From Pseudomonadota bacterium (GTDB taxonomy: Bacteria; Pseudomonadota; Gammaproteobacteria; Burkholderiales; Burkholderiaceae_C), in NCBI GenBank assembly GCA_019351955.1, contig JABBOE010000009.1, forward strand, positions 1 to 52,026: DNA of 52,026 nucleotides. The letters run 5' to 3'. The position numbers and the translations under genes were made by a program. Positions 1-9,538 of this stretch are shown here, one piece after another. The first letter of the stretch is position 1, and each line of letters begins with the position of its first letter. Under the pieces are notes generated by a model. It made no database searches, was not told the origin of the DNA, and saw only the letters and a list, made by a program, of their open reading frames with translations.

Positions 1-126
1 CGTGGCGGCGAGACCCAAACCTCTGCCACGGCAACGGCGCAGGTCCAAGTCCTTGACCCGCGAAACCCCCGCGACGCCATGCGTTTAGCGGCGGGAGAGT
101 TCATGTTGCATAGACTGCGGGCGTGA
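1..126 (+). CDS. C-terminal end of an unidentified gene (partial)
   Basis: The first reading frame is open from the window edge to a TGA at 124-126, giving 41 residues that end in MLHRLRA. The other two forward frames are closed by stops within this stretch. The TGA overlaps the GTG start of the following histidine kinase in a GTGA arrangement, which is the usual sign of translational coupling within an operon. The fragment is too short and too low in complexity for me to name a family. Its existence as a gene is inferred from the open frame and the overlap. Confidence 0.45.
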   Translation, partial: RGGETQTSATATAQVQVLDPRNPRDAMRLAAGEFMLHRLRA

Positions 127-2666
127 ACACACGTCATATGCTCTCCTTTCCGTCGCATCTGGGCACCGCGCTCATGCGGTGGCGCCTTCATGGCCAATCG
201 TTGCTGCGCACGCGCGGTGCAGACCGCCTGCTTCTCTTCGGGCCGCTGCTGTCGCTTGTCCTTTTCCTTGGCGCCGCTGCTGCATTGGTGCGCTACACGC
301 AGCAAACCGAACTGCAGCGTGAGCGCGACACACTCCAGCGCGACAGTGAATGGGCGCAACAGCGCATGGGTCTGGAAATGGCGCTGATGCAGGAACAACT
401 CCAGTCCATGGTCAACGCGCTGGAATCGTCCCCGCGCCAGCCCACCCGTTTCGAGTTCCTGGCGCACAGCTTCATTCACCAGCATGCAAGCGTCTTGATG
501 GTGTATGCCTCGGACGCAAAGGCCACCGTGAAGCAAGTCGCCGTCAGCCCTTCGCTCCCACATGACCTCAAGCTGCTGCGATCCGGCGAGCCACTTGCGC
601 TGGCTTTTTCCGAGAGTGCCTATGCGCAAGCGCAGGGAAGCCTGCATACCGCCTACACACTGCCTTACGCGTTACCCCGGGTCGGCTGGGTGGTCGAATC
701 GGTCACGCCTGTGCTCCAAAACCAGCAATTTGCCGGCACGGTCAGCGCGGTGTTTTCGGTGGACGGCATGCTTCGAGGCGCCGTGGCTCAGGAGCTAAGC
801 ACGCGCTATGCCGTAGCCCTCGTCAACAGCCAACAGGACGTGCTGGCAAGCACGTCCTCAGCAAATACTGGCACCAAGCCACTGCAGTACCTGGTGGCCT
901 TGCACCCTTTTGAACGTGGCCTGTTCATGCGCGTGAGTAGCTACCACACGGCGCCCGGCTGGGCGCAGCGTAGCCTGTACTGGGCCGTGTTCGTGCTCTC
1001 GGCACTGATGCTGTGGATGCTTTGGGGTACCTGGCGCCAAATGCGTCAGCGCCTGCAAACCCAGGAAAGCCTGACGCGTGAGACCGCCTTTCGAAGGGCG
1101 ATGGAAAACTCCCTCTCCACTGGCATGCAGGCCATCGACCTGAAAGGGCGCATCAGCTATGTGAACGTTGCGTTTTGCAAAATGACCGGCTTCTCCGAAG
1201 GTGAACTCGTCGGCCGCGCTCCACCTCACCCTTACTGGCCGCCGAGGCGCTCGGCCGAGATGGCATTGGCGTTGCAGCAGACCATTGATGGCCTCGCCCC
1301 ACCTTCGGGTTTTGCACTCAAGCTGCGTCGCAAGGATGGAAGCGAATTCGACGCTCGCATTTACGTGTCCGCGCTGATCGACGCGCGCGAGCGCCAGACA
1401 GGCTGGATCACGTCTGTCACCGACATCACGGAACCCACTCGCATCCGCCAAGAGCTGGCCGCCTCGCATGAGCGATTCGTCGCGGTATTGGAAGGCCTTG
1501 ATGCGGCCGTGTCAGTGCTGGCGATCGACCGTGTCGAGCAGCTCTTCGCCAACAAGCTGTACCGCCAGTGGTTCGGCGCCTCGGCGCATGGACACCATCT
1601 CCTCAGCGGCCAGGATCCACCCGTGTTCGCCACACAAGACAACAATGACGAAGTCGACGCCTTCGCGGGCCTGCCAGCCGGCGAGTTCATCAATCCACAA
1701 GCGCAGGCTCACGAAATCCACGTGACCGCACTTGATCGCTGGTTCGACGTGCGCCAACGCTACATCCAATGGGTGGATGGCCGCGTTGTTCAGATGCTCA
1801 TCGCCACCGACGTTACGGCCCGCCACCAAGCCGAAGAAGTTGCACGCACACAGGAGGAAAAGGCGCAGATCACCAGCCGACTGATTGCCATGGGCGAAAT
1901 GGCCTCGTCGCTGGCACACGAACTCAACCAGCCGCTAACGGCAATCAACAACTACTGCAGCGGAATGATTGCCCGCCTGAAAAATCAGTCGCTTCCGCCG
2001 CAAGATCTCAAGGCCACGCTGGAAAAGACTGCGCGCCAGGCCCAACGCGCAGCGGCCGTAATCCGGCGCGTACGCGATTTTGTGAAAAAAAGCGAGCCGC
2101 ACCGTGTGCTGTGCCGCGTACAGGACATCGTGCACAACACGCTGGAATTGGCCGAAATCGAATTGCGGCGGCGCAACGTCCGCCTTTTCACGCATATCGC
2201 TGCCGGAATCCCGCCGATCCAAGCCGACCCGATTCTCATCGAACAAGTGCTGCTCAACCTGCTGCGCAACGCGGCTGAGTCGGTGGACAAGGCGGAACGC
2301 ACAGGTGTGGCCCGCAGCATCGAACTTGTCATTACTGCAGACTCGCAGCAAGCCACGTTCATCCTGCGGGACAACGGGACCGGTGTGCCCGAAGACGTTA
2401 TGAGCCACCTGTTTGAGGCGTTCTACACAACCAAAGCAGAGGGCCTTGGCATCGGGCTCAATATCTGCCGTTCCATCATCGAGTTTCACCAAGGCCGTTT
2501 GTGGGCCGAGAACCAATACAATCAGGAGGTTTTAACTGGCTGCGTATTCGGTTTCACGCTGCCGCTTGAACCGGTGCTGCGTCTACCTGCAGGCGAGGGG
2601 CATGATATGAGCCCCGAACAATCTGAGTCGGGCAACAGCTGGACCGGGCCCGTCGGCGAGAAGTGA
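123..2666 (+). CDS. Membrane-bound PAS-domain sensor histidine kinase
   Basis: This 847-residue protein is a membrane sensor kinase that should autophosphorylate on histidine and pass the phosphate to the FixJ-type regulator encoded next. Two membrane segments, about residues 37-58 and 285-303, bracket a periplasmic sensor region of about 230 residues. A PAS domain follows at about 325-440, with a second PAS-like region at about 450-565. The H-box AHELNQPL places the phospho-acceptor at His599. The ATPase domain has an N-box (LLNLLRNAAES), a G1 box with Asp750 in DNGTG, and a G2 box (GLGIGL). The H-box and the FixJ-type partner resemble FixL/DctB-type kinases. No heme-PAS signature is evident, so the signal is unknown. 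The GTG start overlaps the upstream stop codon. Confidence 0.93.
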   Translation: MNTRHMLSFPSHLGTALMRWRLHGQSLLRTRGADRLLLFGPLLSLVLFLGAAAALVRYTQQTELQRERDTLQRDSEWAQQRMGLEMALMQEQLQSMVNALESSPRQPTRFEFLAHSFIHQHASVLMVYASDAKATVKQVAVSPSLPHDLKLLRSGEPLALAFSESAYAQAQGSLHTAYTLPYALPRVGWVVESVTPVLQNQQFAGTVSAVFSVDGMLRGAVAQELSTRYAVALVNSQQDVLASTSSANTGTKPLQYLVALHPFERGLFMRVSSYHTAPGWAQRSLYWAVFVLSALMLWMLWGTWRQMRQRLQTQESLTRETAFRRAMENSLSTGMQAIDLKGRISYVNVAFCKMTGFSEGELVGRAPPHPYWPPRRSAEMALALQQTIDGLAPPSGFALKLRRKDGSEFDARIYVSALIDARERQTGWITSVTDITEPTRIRQELAASHERFVAVLEGLDAAVSVLAIDRVEQLFANKLYRQWFGASAHGHHLLSGQDPPVFATQDNNDEVDAFAGLPAGEFINPQAQAHEIHVTALDRWFDVRQRYIQWVDGRVVQMLIATDVTARHQAEEVARTQEEKAQITSRLIAMGEMASSLAHELNQPLTAINNYCSGMIARLKNQSLPPQDLKATLEKTARQAQRAAAVIRRVRDFVKKSEPHRVLCRVQDIVHNTLELAEIELRRRNVRLFTHIAAGIPPIQADPILIEQVLLNLLRNAAESVDKAERTGVARSIELVITADSQQATFILRDNGTGVPEDVMSHLFEAFYTTKAEGLGIGLNICRSIIEFHQGRLWAENQYNQEVLTGCVFGFTLPLEPVLRLPAGEGHDMSPEQSESGNSWTGPVGEK

Positions 2667-2745
2667 CAAGCGACACGCACGGCACGATGCACTGGGTGAC
2701 AGCCACCAACACCATTGATTCTTCCGCACTTCAACATACGAGCCC

Positions 2746-3360
2746 ATGAAACCTGCAAGCAAAGGGACGGTTTATGTCATTGACGACGATGAGGCCGTGC
2801 GCGACTCGTTGCAATGGCTGCTCGAAGGCAACGACTACCGGGTGCGTTGTTTCGACTCCGCCGAAGCGTTTCTGACGCGGTTCGATCCGCGCGAGGTCGC
2901 CTGCCTGATCGTTGACGTGCGCATGCCCGGCATGAGCGGCCTGGAGTTGCAGGACCGGCTGGTCCAGCGCGGCGTGAACATGCCGCTGGCCTTTATCACC
3001 GGCCATGGAGACGTTCCCATGGCTGTGGCGACGATGAAAAAAGGCGCAATCGACTTCATCGAAAAGCCCTTCAACGAAAACCAGCTCCGCGACCTTGTCG
3101 ACCGCATGCTCCAAAAGGCTCGTGTCGACCTCGAGGAACACGCCCAGAGCGCAAGCCGTGAAGCTCTGCTGGCCAAGCTGACCAGCCGGGAGTCGCAGGT
3201 TCTTGAGCGTATCGTCGCCGGACGCCTGAACAAGCAGATCGCTGATGACCTCAACATCAGCATTAAGACCGTGGAAGCGCATCGCGCCAACATCATGGAG
3301 AAGCTCGGCGCCAATACCGTAGCCGATCTTCTGAAAATCGCCCTGGGCGCTAGCAAGTAG
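2746..3360 (+). CDS. FixJ/NarL-type two-component response regulator
   Basis: This 204-residue regulator is the probable partner of the kinase encoded 79 bp upstream. The receiver domain (residues 7-120) has the acidic pocket Asp13-Asp15, phospho-acceptor Asp57 in IVDVRMPG, the switch threonine Thr85 in FITGHGD, and Lys107 in EKPF. This ITGHGD/EKPF pattern is typical of the FixJ subfamily. A LuxR-type helix-turn-helix lies at about 145-200 ([12 protein letters not shown] to [14 protein letters not shown]), so the output is transcriptional. The target genes cannot be told from this window; the adjacent folD and prlC are probably just neighbours. Confidence 0.93.
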   Translation: MKPASKGTVYVIDDDEAVRDSLQWLLEGNDYRVRCFDSAEAFLTRFDPREVACLIVDVRMPGMSGLELQDRLVQRGVNMPLAFITGHGDVPMAVATMKKGAIDFIEKPFNENQLRDLVDRMLQKARVDLEEHAQSASREALLAKLTSRESQVLERIVAGRLNKQIADDLNISIKTVEAHRANIMEKLGANTVADLLKIALGASK

Positions 3361-3419
3361 ATCCCCGCATCCAGCATCGCTTGGCGTTGCGGCGCCCCGT
3401 TCTCTTGGATACGAATTTC

Positions 3420-4268
3420 ATGACCGCTCGACGCATTGATGGCAAGACCCTGTCCGCCCAAGTCCGCACGGAAGTGGCTGCACGCGCCGCTGCGCTGACT
3501 GCCGCTGGGCACCAGCCAGCATTGGCGGTCATTTTGGTGGGCAGCGATCCGGCGAGCCAAGTCTACGTCCGCAACAAGGTTGCCGCCTGCGAGCAGGCCG
3601 GCATCCGATCCATCCATGAAACGTACGCCGCCGAACTGCGCGAAGGCGAACTTCTGGCGCGCATCCACGCGCTGAATCAGGACGACGGCGTGCACGGCAT
3701 TCTCGTGCAACTTCCCCTGCCCCCGCATATCAACGCGCAACGCGTGATAGAGGCGATCTCGCCACGAAAGGACGTCGATGGTTTTCACGTGGCCAACGCC
3801 GGCGCCTTGATGGTGGGCCAACCGGGCTTCCGACCCTGCACGCCGCTAGGCTGCATGCGCATGCTTGAGCATGTCGGAATGAGCAATCTTCGCGGCAAGC
3901 ATGCTGTCGTCGTAGGCCGGTCCAACATCGTCGGCAAGCCCATGGCGCTTATGCTGCTAGGAGCCGATGCCACAGTCACGATCGCCCACAGTGGCACGCC
4001 GGATCTGGCCGCCACCTGCCGACAAGCCGACGTATTGGTGGCGGCCGCTGGCAAGCCGCGGATGATCACGGGCAGCATGATCAAGCCGGGCGCCGTGGTC
4101 ATTGACGTCGGCATCAACCGCCTGCCTGATGGGACCCTGTGTGGAGACGTTGACTTCGCTTCGGCCGAGTGCGTGGCCGATTGGATCACCCCAGTACCAG
4201 GCGGCGTGGGGCCGATGACCATCGCCATGCTGCTTGCCAATACCGTTCAAGCCTGCGAACAGTACTGA
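3420..4268 (+). CDS. folD: Bifunctional methylenetetrahydrofolate dehydrogenase/cyclohydrolase
   Basis: FolD interconverts 5,10-methylene-, 5,10-methenyl- and 10-formyl-tetrahydrofolate in the cytoplasm, using NADP. The 282-residue protein has the family landmarks: substrate-site YVRNK with the catalytic lysine near residue 56, the PLPPHI segment, [10 protein letters not shown], and the Rossmann motif GRSNIVGKP. The open frame extends 13 codons further upstream, but homology begins at MTARRIDGK, so I start at 3420. No strong ribosome-binding site is visible. It lies 59 bp after the regulator gene and 9 bp before prlC. Confidence 0.95.
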   Translation: MTARRIDGKTLSAQVRTEVAARAAALTAAGHQPALAVILVGSDPASQVYVRNKVAACEQAGIRSIHETYAAELREGELLARIHALNQDDGVHGILVQLPLPPHINAQRVIEAISPRKDVDGFHVANAGALMVGQPGFRPCTPLGCMRMLEHVGMSNLRGKHAVVVGRSNIVGKPMALMLLGADATVTIAHSGTPDLAATCRQADVLVAAAGKPRMITGSMIKPGAVVIDVGINRLPDGTLCGDVDFASAECVADWITPVPGGVGPMTIAMLLANTVQACEQY

Positions 4269-4277
4269 AAACGCACC

Positions 4278-6344
4278 ATGACGGCAAATCCTCATCCCCG
4301 AGACAATCCTCTCCTCGACTTCTCCGGGCTTCCTGCCTACGCTGAGGTGAGGCCCGAACATGTGAAGCCGGCCATCACTGAACTCATCACGCAGGCACGT
4401 GCTGCCCTGAAGCAAGTCACCGACCCTTCGACGCCGCCCACATGGGAAGCTGTCGTCGACCCGCTGAACCTGGGGACCGAATTACTCAGCCGCGCCTGGG
4501 GCGTTGTGGGCCATCTCAATGCGGTCGCCGACACGCCTGAGCTGCGCGAGGCCTTCAACACCATGCTGCCCGAGATCACCCAGTTCTGGACTGAACTGGG
4601 CGCCGACGAGCGGCTTTACGCCCAGTACAAACGATTGCGCACAAGCGCGGCTTTTGCCGGGCTGGGTGCGACGCGTCAACGCATCATCGAGCACGCATTG
4701 CGTGATTTCCGCTTGGGCGGAGCCGAGCTCCAGGGCGATGTGCGTGCGCGCTATGCGCGCATCCAGGAACGCAGTGCCGAACTCGCGCAGACCTTTTCCG
4801 AACATCTCCTGGATGCCACCAACGCGTTCACATTGTCAGTGGGCGAGGATGAGGTCGCTGGCGTTCCTGATGACGTGCTGCATACCGCGCGCGACGAAGC
4901 AGCCAAGGCCGGCAAGAATGGCTATGTGTTCACGCTACACCAGCCAAGCTACTTTCCGGTGATGCAATATGCCCGTAACAGCGGCCTTCGTGAGCACATG
5001 TACCGCGCCTACGTAACCCGAGCGAGTGATCTGGGCGACCCCTTGCTCGATAACTCTCAGGTGATGGCTGAATTGCTCGCACTGCGGCAGGAAGAGGCGC
5101 GGCTGCTGGGTTACACCACTTATGCCGAGCTTTCGCTTGAGCCCAAAATGGCGGACAGCCCTGCCCAAGTCGAGGGGTTCCTCCTTGATCTGGCACGCCG
5201 TGCACGCCCCTACGCGCAGCAAGAGTTGGCGGATTTACGTGCTTTCGCCGCGGAGCATCTGGACTTGCCTGAGTTGGCGCCATGGGACATCGCATATGCG
5301 TCCGAGCGCTTGCGCGAAGCCCGCTACGCCTACTCCGAACAGGAGGTCAAGCAGTACTTCACGGAACCGCACGTGCTGACCGGGCTGTTCGAATTGGTGC
5401 AGACGCTATTTGGCGTGCGCATTCACGAAGACACCACTGGGCGCGGCGCGACTTGGCACCCCGAAGTTCAACTTTGGCGCGTAGAAACACCACAAGGCCG
5501 CATGGTAGGGCAGTTCTACACGGATCTGCATGCACGACCGGGCAAACGCTCAGGTGCTTGGATGGACGATGCCCGGGCCCGCTGGCTACGCCCAAGCGGG
5601 CAACTTCAGTCACCTGTTGCGTTGCTGACATGCAACTTTGCCGCTGGCGTCGGTGGCAATCCAGCCTTGCTTACGCACGACGACGTGCAGACCCTATTCC
5701 ACGAGTTCGGACATGGACTGCACCACCTGCTAACGCAGGTGGACGATATTGCTGCCTCCGGCATTTCTGGCGTCGAATGGGACGCAGTGGAATTGCCCAG
5801 TCAGTTCATGGAAAATTTTTGCTGGGAATGGGATGTCCTGCACAAGCTCACTTGCCACATTGACAGCGGCGCGCCATTGCCACGTGCGCTCTACAACCGT
5901 ATGCTGGCCGCGCGCAACTTTCAATCGGGCCTTCACACTCTTCGCCAGGTTGAGTTCTCGCTGTTTGACCTGAGACTGCACCATGGTCTTTCAAGCTTTG
6001 CGCCGCAGGCCGTGGCAGACATTGCCGCCACCTTACGGCAAGAGGTATCGGTCGTGTTCCCACCAGACTTTTACCGTTTCCAGCATAGCTTTTCGCATAT
6101 CTTCGCCGGCGGCTATGCAGCGGGCTACTACAGCTACAAATGGGCCGAAGTCCTCTCGGCCGATGCCTATGCACAATTCGAGGAGCAAGGCGTGCTCGAC
6201 GCCAGCATCGGCGCGCGCTTTCGCGACGAGATCCTCGCCCGCGGAAGCAGCCGCCCAGCGCTCGAGTCCTTCCGCGCGTTTCGCGGGCGCGATCCCGACA
6301 TTGATGCCCTGCTGCGCCATCAAGGCATGATCGAACCGGCCTGA
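4278..6344 (+). CDS. prlC: Oligopeptidase A, M3 family zinc metallopeptidase
   Basis: This 688-residue cytoplasmic peptidase degrades short peptides and free signal peptides. The zinc site is complete: His475-Glu476-x-x-His479 in the HEFGH motif and the third ligand Glu505 in VELPSQ, a 29/30-residue spacing as in thimet oligopeptidase. The C-terminal substrate-contact region AGGYAAGYYSYKWAEVL is also intact. Length is close to that of E. coli PrlC (680). It starts 9 bp after folD, so co-transcription is likely. DCP-type dipeptidyl carboxypeptidase is the nearest alternative, but the length and the N-terminal NPLLDFSGLP favour oligopeptidase A. Confidence 0.95.
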   Translation: MTANPHPRDNPLLDFSGLPAYAEVRPEHVKPAITELITQARAALKQVTDPSTPPTWEAVVDPLNLGTELLSRAWGVVGHLNAVADTPELREAFNTMLPEITQFWTELGADERLYAQYKRLRTSAAFAGLGATRQRIIEHALRDFRLGGAELQGDVRARYARIQERSAELAQTFSEHLLDATNAFTLSVGEDEVAGVPDDVLHTARDEAAKAGKNGYVFTLHQPSYFPVMQYARNSGLREHMYRAYVTRASDLGDPLLDNSQVMAELLALRQEEARLLGYTTYAELSLEPKMADSPAQVEGFLLDLARRARPYAQQELADLRAFAAEHLDLPELAPWDIAYASERLREARYAYSEQEVKQYFTEPHVLTGLFELVQTLFGVRIHEDTTGRGATWHPEVQLWRVETPQGRMVGQFYTDLHARPGKRSGAWMDDARARWLRPSGQLQSPVALLTCNFAAGVGGNPALLTHDDVQTLFHEFGHGLHHLLTQVDDIAASGISGVEWDAVELPSQFMENFCWEWDVLHKLTCHIDSGAPLPRALYNRMLAARNFQSGLHTLRQVEFSLFDLRLHHGLSSFAPQAVADIAATLRQEVSVVFPPDFYRFQHSFSHIFAGGYAAGYYSYKWAEVLSADAYAQFEEQGVLDASIGARFRDEILARGSSRPALESFRAFRGRDPDIDALLRHQGMIEPA

Positions 6345-6376
6345 CCCCAACCCGACCTCCCGGAGACTCGCTGCCC

Positions 6377-7015
6377 ATGCATCCACGCACAATTCCTCTC
6401 GCCACGGTTTTGGCCTTGCTGCTCGCACCGTCAGCATGGGCGGTGTACAAGGTGATCGGCCCGGACGGACACGTGACGTTTACCGACATTCCACCGAGCC
6501 GCGCCGGAGACCAGGTCAAGCGCATCGGCATCCCCACTCAGACACAACACGGTCAGGGCGCAAGCGTTATTCCCACGGAACTTGCAGCCCTCGTGCGCCA
6601 ATACCCGGTTGTGATCTACACGACACCCCAATGCCCCGCCTGTGACGACGGCATCGGGTTCTTGCGCGCGCGAGGCGTACCTTACACCGACAAGACCATC
6701 ACCACCCCAGCCGATGTCACGGCGTACAAGGGCGTGAGCCATGGTTCCGAAATACTGCCGCTTCTGACCGTGGCCGGTGTGCAATTGCGCGTGGGCTTCG
6801 ACCCTGGTGCCTGGAGCCAAGCGCTCACAACTGCCGGCTATCCGCAGCGATCCATCCTGCCCAACGACTACAGGTTCGCCGCACCTGAACCACTGGCGCC
6901 GACCCCTGGCGCCTCGCGTCCAGGCGCGAACAAGACAGACAACACAGACGGATTGCCTGCATCACCAGTTCAATCGCCGCCGAACCCCAAAGCTCCACCC
7001 GGCTTCCAATTCTGA
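6377..7015 (+). CDS. Secreted DUF4124 and glutaredoxin-like fusion protein
   Basis: The 212-residue product has a Sec signal peptide (residues 1-22, ending APSAWA). A DUF4124 module follows at about 22-50 (VYKVIGPDGHVTFTDIPP). A glutaredoxin-like domain at about 75-155 carries the CPAC redox motif (TTPQCPACDDGIGFLR) and a later LPLLTV segment resembling the cis-proline loop. The last ~45 residues are proline-rich and look disordered. It is presumably exported to the periplasm and may act on thiols; the substrate is unknown. It sits 32 bp after prlC and converges on rpiA. The domain calls are firm; the biological role is inference. Confidence 0.85.
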   Translation: MHPRTIPLATVLALLLAPSAWAVYKVIGPDGHVTFTDIPPSRAGDQVKRIGIPTQTQHGQGASVIPTELAALVRQYPVVIYTTPQCPACDDGIGFLRARGVPYTDKTITTPADVTAYKGVSHGSEILPLLTVAGVQLRVGFDPGAWSQALTTAGYPQRSILPNDYRFAAPEPLAPTPGASRPGANKTDNTDGLPASPVQSPPNPKAPPGFQF

Positions 7016-7031
7016 GTTGTAGCGAGTGCCG

Positions 7032-7694
7032 TTAGCGGAAAGATCGCTCCTCGACACCGTCGGCCCTGCCCACCAGCGCCAAGTTCGCACCACGGCGTGC
7101 GAACAGGCCCACAGTCACGACACCTGGGATCTGGTTGATTGTGTTCTCGAGTTGGCACGGCTCGGTGATGGCCAAGCCATGCACATCGACAATGACGTTG
7201 CCGTTGTCGGTGACGTAGCCCTCACGAAGCTTGGGCTCGCCGCCCAGCGCCCGCAGCCGTCGCACCACCAGTTCCCGCGCCATCGGCACCACCTCGACCG
7301 GAAGCGGGAACTTGCCTAGCACCGGGACCAGCTTGCTGGCATCAACAATGCACACGAACTGTGCAGCCACTTCGGCGATGATCTTCTCGCGTGTGAGCGC
7401 TCCGCCGCCGCCCTTGATCATCGCGCCGTTCGGGTCGATCTCATCCGCGCCGTCCACGTACACCGGGATGTGGTCCACCGCGTTCAGGTCGAGCACCGGG
7501 ATACCGTACGCCTTGAGCCGTTCTGTACTGCTCTCGGAGCTTGACACCGTCCCACGCACCCGGTCTTTGAGCGTCGCCAAGGCGTCGATAAAAAAATTGA
7601 CCGTCGAGCCAGTCCCAACGCCAATGATCGCGTGATCGGGCACGTGGCGTAGCGCGGCTCGCGCCACGGCTTGTTTGAGTTCGTCCTGTGTCAT
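7032..7694 (-). CDS. rpiA: Ribose-5-phosphate isomerase A
   Basis: RpiA interconverts ribose-5-phosphate and ribulose-5-phosphate in the pentose phosphate pathway. The 220-residue protein shows the phosphate loop [10 protein letters not shown], the catalytic Asp/Glu segment [20 protein letters not shown], and the REKI lysine. The open frame runs about 70 codons further upstream into the pyrD leader, but that extension has no family similarity. [15 protein letters not shown] is the usual RpiA start and gives the usual length. It is divergent from pyrD, with 89 bp between the start codons. Confidence 0.95.
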   Translation of the reverse strand: MTQDELKQAVARAALRHVPDHAIIGVGTGSTVNFFIDALATLKDRVRGTVSSSESSTERLKAYGIPVLDLNAVDHIPVYVDGADEIDPNGAMIKGGGGALTREKIIAEVAAQFVCIVDASKLVPVLGKFPLPVEVVPMARELVVRRLRALGGEPKLREGYVTDNGNVIVDVHGLAITEPCQLENTINQIPGVVTVGLFARRGANLALVGRADGVEERSFR

Positions 7695-7783
7695 GTTCTC
7701 GATTGTGAAAGGGGTGGCCGTATTATCGCCGCTCGCCTCGCCATGCGCGGTGATCCGAAGACATACTCCTGCCTCCGTCCACA

Positions 7784-8812
7784 ATGCCCCTGCCCTACGC
7801 GTTGGTCCGTCCGCTGCTGTTTCTTCTTGACCCCGAGGTGGCCCATACGTTGACCCTGCGAAGCCTGCGGCTGCTTCACGAGTCAGGGTTGGCGCTGCTC
7901 TACGCACATGCGCGCGTGCACGACCCGGTGCATCTGCTTGGCATGCGATTTCCCAATCGCGTGGGGCTAGCCGCCGGGCTGGATAAGAACGGCGAAGCCA
8001 TCGATGCGCTGGCGAGCCTGGGTTTCGGCTTTGTTGAGATCGGGACCGTTACCCCTCGGCCACAGCCCGGCAACCCCAAGCCGCGCATGTTCCGGATTCC
8101 CGAGGCACAGGCACTGATCAATCGCATGGGTTTCAACAACGCGGGACTGCAAGCGTTTCTGAACCACGTGCGGTACAGCCGACGAGAGGTCCCACTAGGC
8201 CTGAATATTGGCAAAAATGCAGCCACGCCGATTGAGGACGCCCTAGCGGATTACGTGGCCTGCCTGCGCGACGTCTATGCCCATGCCGATTACGTGACCA
8301 TCAACGTTTCATCCCCCAATACCCGAGGCTTGCGACAATTGCAGACCGATGAAGCTCTGGAGGGTTTGCTTGCCGGCTTGGCGCGCGAACGTGAAAGGCT
8401 CGCGCAATTACACGGCAAGCACGTCCCGATGCTCGTGAAAGTGGCGCCCGACTTGCAGTCCGAGCAAATCACCGCCTTGGCCGATGCGCTGGTCCGCCAC
8501 GGAATCGACGGCGTGATTGCCACCAATACGACCACCGCGCGCGAAGCTGTAGCCGGCCTTCCCCACGCGGCTGAAGCCGGGGGCCTCAGCGGAGCACCAT
8601 TGCGTGCGCAATCCTCGCGTGTGATCACGCAACTGCGCGCACGCCTTGGTCCAACCTATCCGATTATTGGTGTGGGAGGCATCATGAAGCCAGCGGACGC
8701 CGTGGAAAAAATTGAGGCCGGCGCCGATCTTGTCCAAATCTACACGGGGCTGATCTACCATGGACCAAAGCTCGTGGAAGGCTGCGCCAACGCGCTGGCC
8801 AAACTAGCCTAA
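7784..8812 (+). CDS. pyrD: Dihydroorotate dehydrogenase (quinone), class 2
   Basis: PyrD oxidises dihydroorotate to orotate with quinone as acceptor, the fourth step of pyrimidine synthesis, at the inner membrane. The 342-residue protein has the N-terminal amphipathic helix of class 2 enzymes ([19 protein letters not shown]). The FMN site is at AAGLDKNGE, and the catalytic serine Ser177 lies in [11 protein letters not shown], matching Ser175 of E. coli. The GVGGI and QIYTGLIY phosphate-binding segments are intact. It is divergent from rpiA. Confidence 0.96.
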   Translation: MPLPYALVRPLLFLLDPEVAHTLTLRSLRLLHESGLALLYAHARVHDPVHLLGMRFPNRVGLAAGLDKNGEAIDALASLGFGFVEIGTVTPRPQPGNPKPRMFRIPEAQALINRMGFNNAGLQAFLNHVRYSRREVPLGLNIGKNAATPIEDALADYVACLRDVYAHADYVTINVSSPNTRGLRQLQTDEALEGLLAGLARERERLAQLHGKHVPMLVKVAPDLQSEQITALADALVRHGIDGVIATNTTTAREAVAGLPHAAEAGGLSGAPLRAQSSRVITQLRARLGPTYPIIGVGGIMKPADAVEKIEAGADLVQIYTGLIYHGPKLVEGCANALAKLA

Positions 8813-9119
8813 GACGGCTTGCGCCTGCAGCCGTTGTGTGCACACACACCGAAGGCAGCAGCCCCGTGGTCAAGCAAAAACTCTGAAGTCGGAACCGGCA
8901 CCGCCCGTGGCAGCGCAACGCCGCCGCTTGCGCACGTGCCGCCAACTGAATGCGCAAAGGACGTTGCCTCTGCCACGCAAGCTCCACAGACCACGCAACC
9001 TCAGCGTGGCCGGAACGCCCGACCCGACAGGCGAGGCGCCGCTTCCTTGATCACGGTTGAGGGTCAGCGCTCAAAGCCACCGGCCCCTCGTCAGCCCAAA
9101 TCTCGCAAAAAGCTAAAGC
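8813..9119. other. Gene-poor stretch after pyrD with two adjacent palindromic structures
   Basis: No convincing gene lies here. Directly after the pyrD stop there is a 6-bp stem with a 9-nt loop (ACGGCT at 8814-8819, AGCCGT at 8829-8834). A perfect 12-bp palindrome, TGTGTGCACACA, follows at 8835-8846. Neither is followed by a T-run, so intrinsic termination is uncertain. A forward frame from a TTG at 8819 stays open to 9133 and would encode a Pro/Ala-rich peptide with a basic tail (RKKLKP). It has no visible ribosome-binding site and overlaps the 3' end of the opposing small gene, so I do not call it. Confidence 0.5.
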
Positions 9120-9377
9120 CTATTTCTGTTTGAGCCGCGTCTTATTGGCGGTAATGTGCTCGTAGATTTCGCGGGAGCGCTGGGATAGTGGCCGACCGAA
9201 ACCTTCGCGCCAAGGTGAGGAGACCTTGACTTGGGGGCGCTTGCGAAATGTCGAAGCCACTTCGGCAGCGTTTTCCATCATGAGATCCCAGGGATTGGCT
9301 TCCTTGGATGCCGGCTTGTTGGCCAGAACATCGGTATCGGAGTCCACGGTTTTGCGCGTAGTAGTCGTTTTCGCCAC
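9120..9377 (-). CDS. Small hypothetical protein, unknown function
   Basis: The 85-residue product has a Thr/Lys-rich basic N-terminus (AKTTTTRK), a central NPWDLMMENAAEVASTF segment, and a basic C-terminal half (FGRPLSQRSREIYEHI) that could form a helix. The start is GTG at 9375-9377, preceded by a purine-rich GAGGGCGAG a few bases upstream that could serve as a ribosome-binding site. The amphipathic, charged composition looks protein-like, unlike typical shadow frames. I do not recognise the family. It stands alone between pyrD and gltX. Confidence 0.55.
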   Translation of the reverse strand: MAKTTTTRKTVDSDTDVLANKPASKEANPWDLMMENAAEVASTFRKRPQVKVSSPWREGFGRPLSQRSREIYEHITANKTRLKQK

Positions 9378-9538
9378 GGCTCGCCCTCTAACGGAACTTG
9401 GGTCATCGAAACAATGATCGGCGGGTTCAAGTCGAACCGACCCGCTTGATCAACACATGTAATTGTAACCCAAAACGTCGCGAAGGTACAACATCAAGAG
9501 CGCTTAAGCGACCTATTTGTCCTAGAGTCAGCCCACCC

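Noticed and set aside
2835-3821. A 328-codon minus-strand frame spanning fixJ-like and folD genes
   Set aside because: It overlaps two genes with strong homology on the other strand and has no protein-like character.
9418-9450. A GGTTCAAGTCGAACC hairpin that recalls a tRNA T-arm
   Set aside because: No acceptor, D or anticodon arm can be found around it, and the loop does not fit the T-loop pattern.
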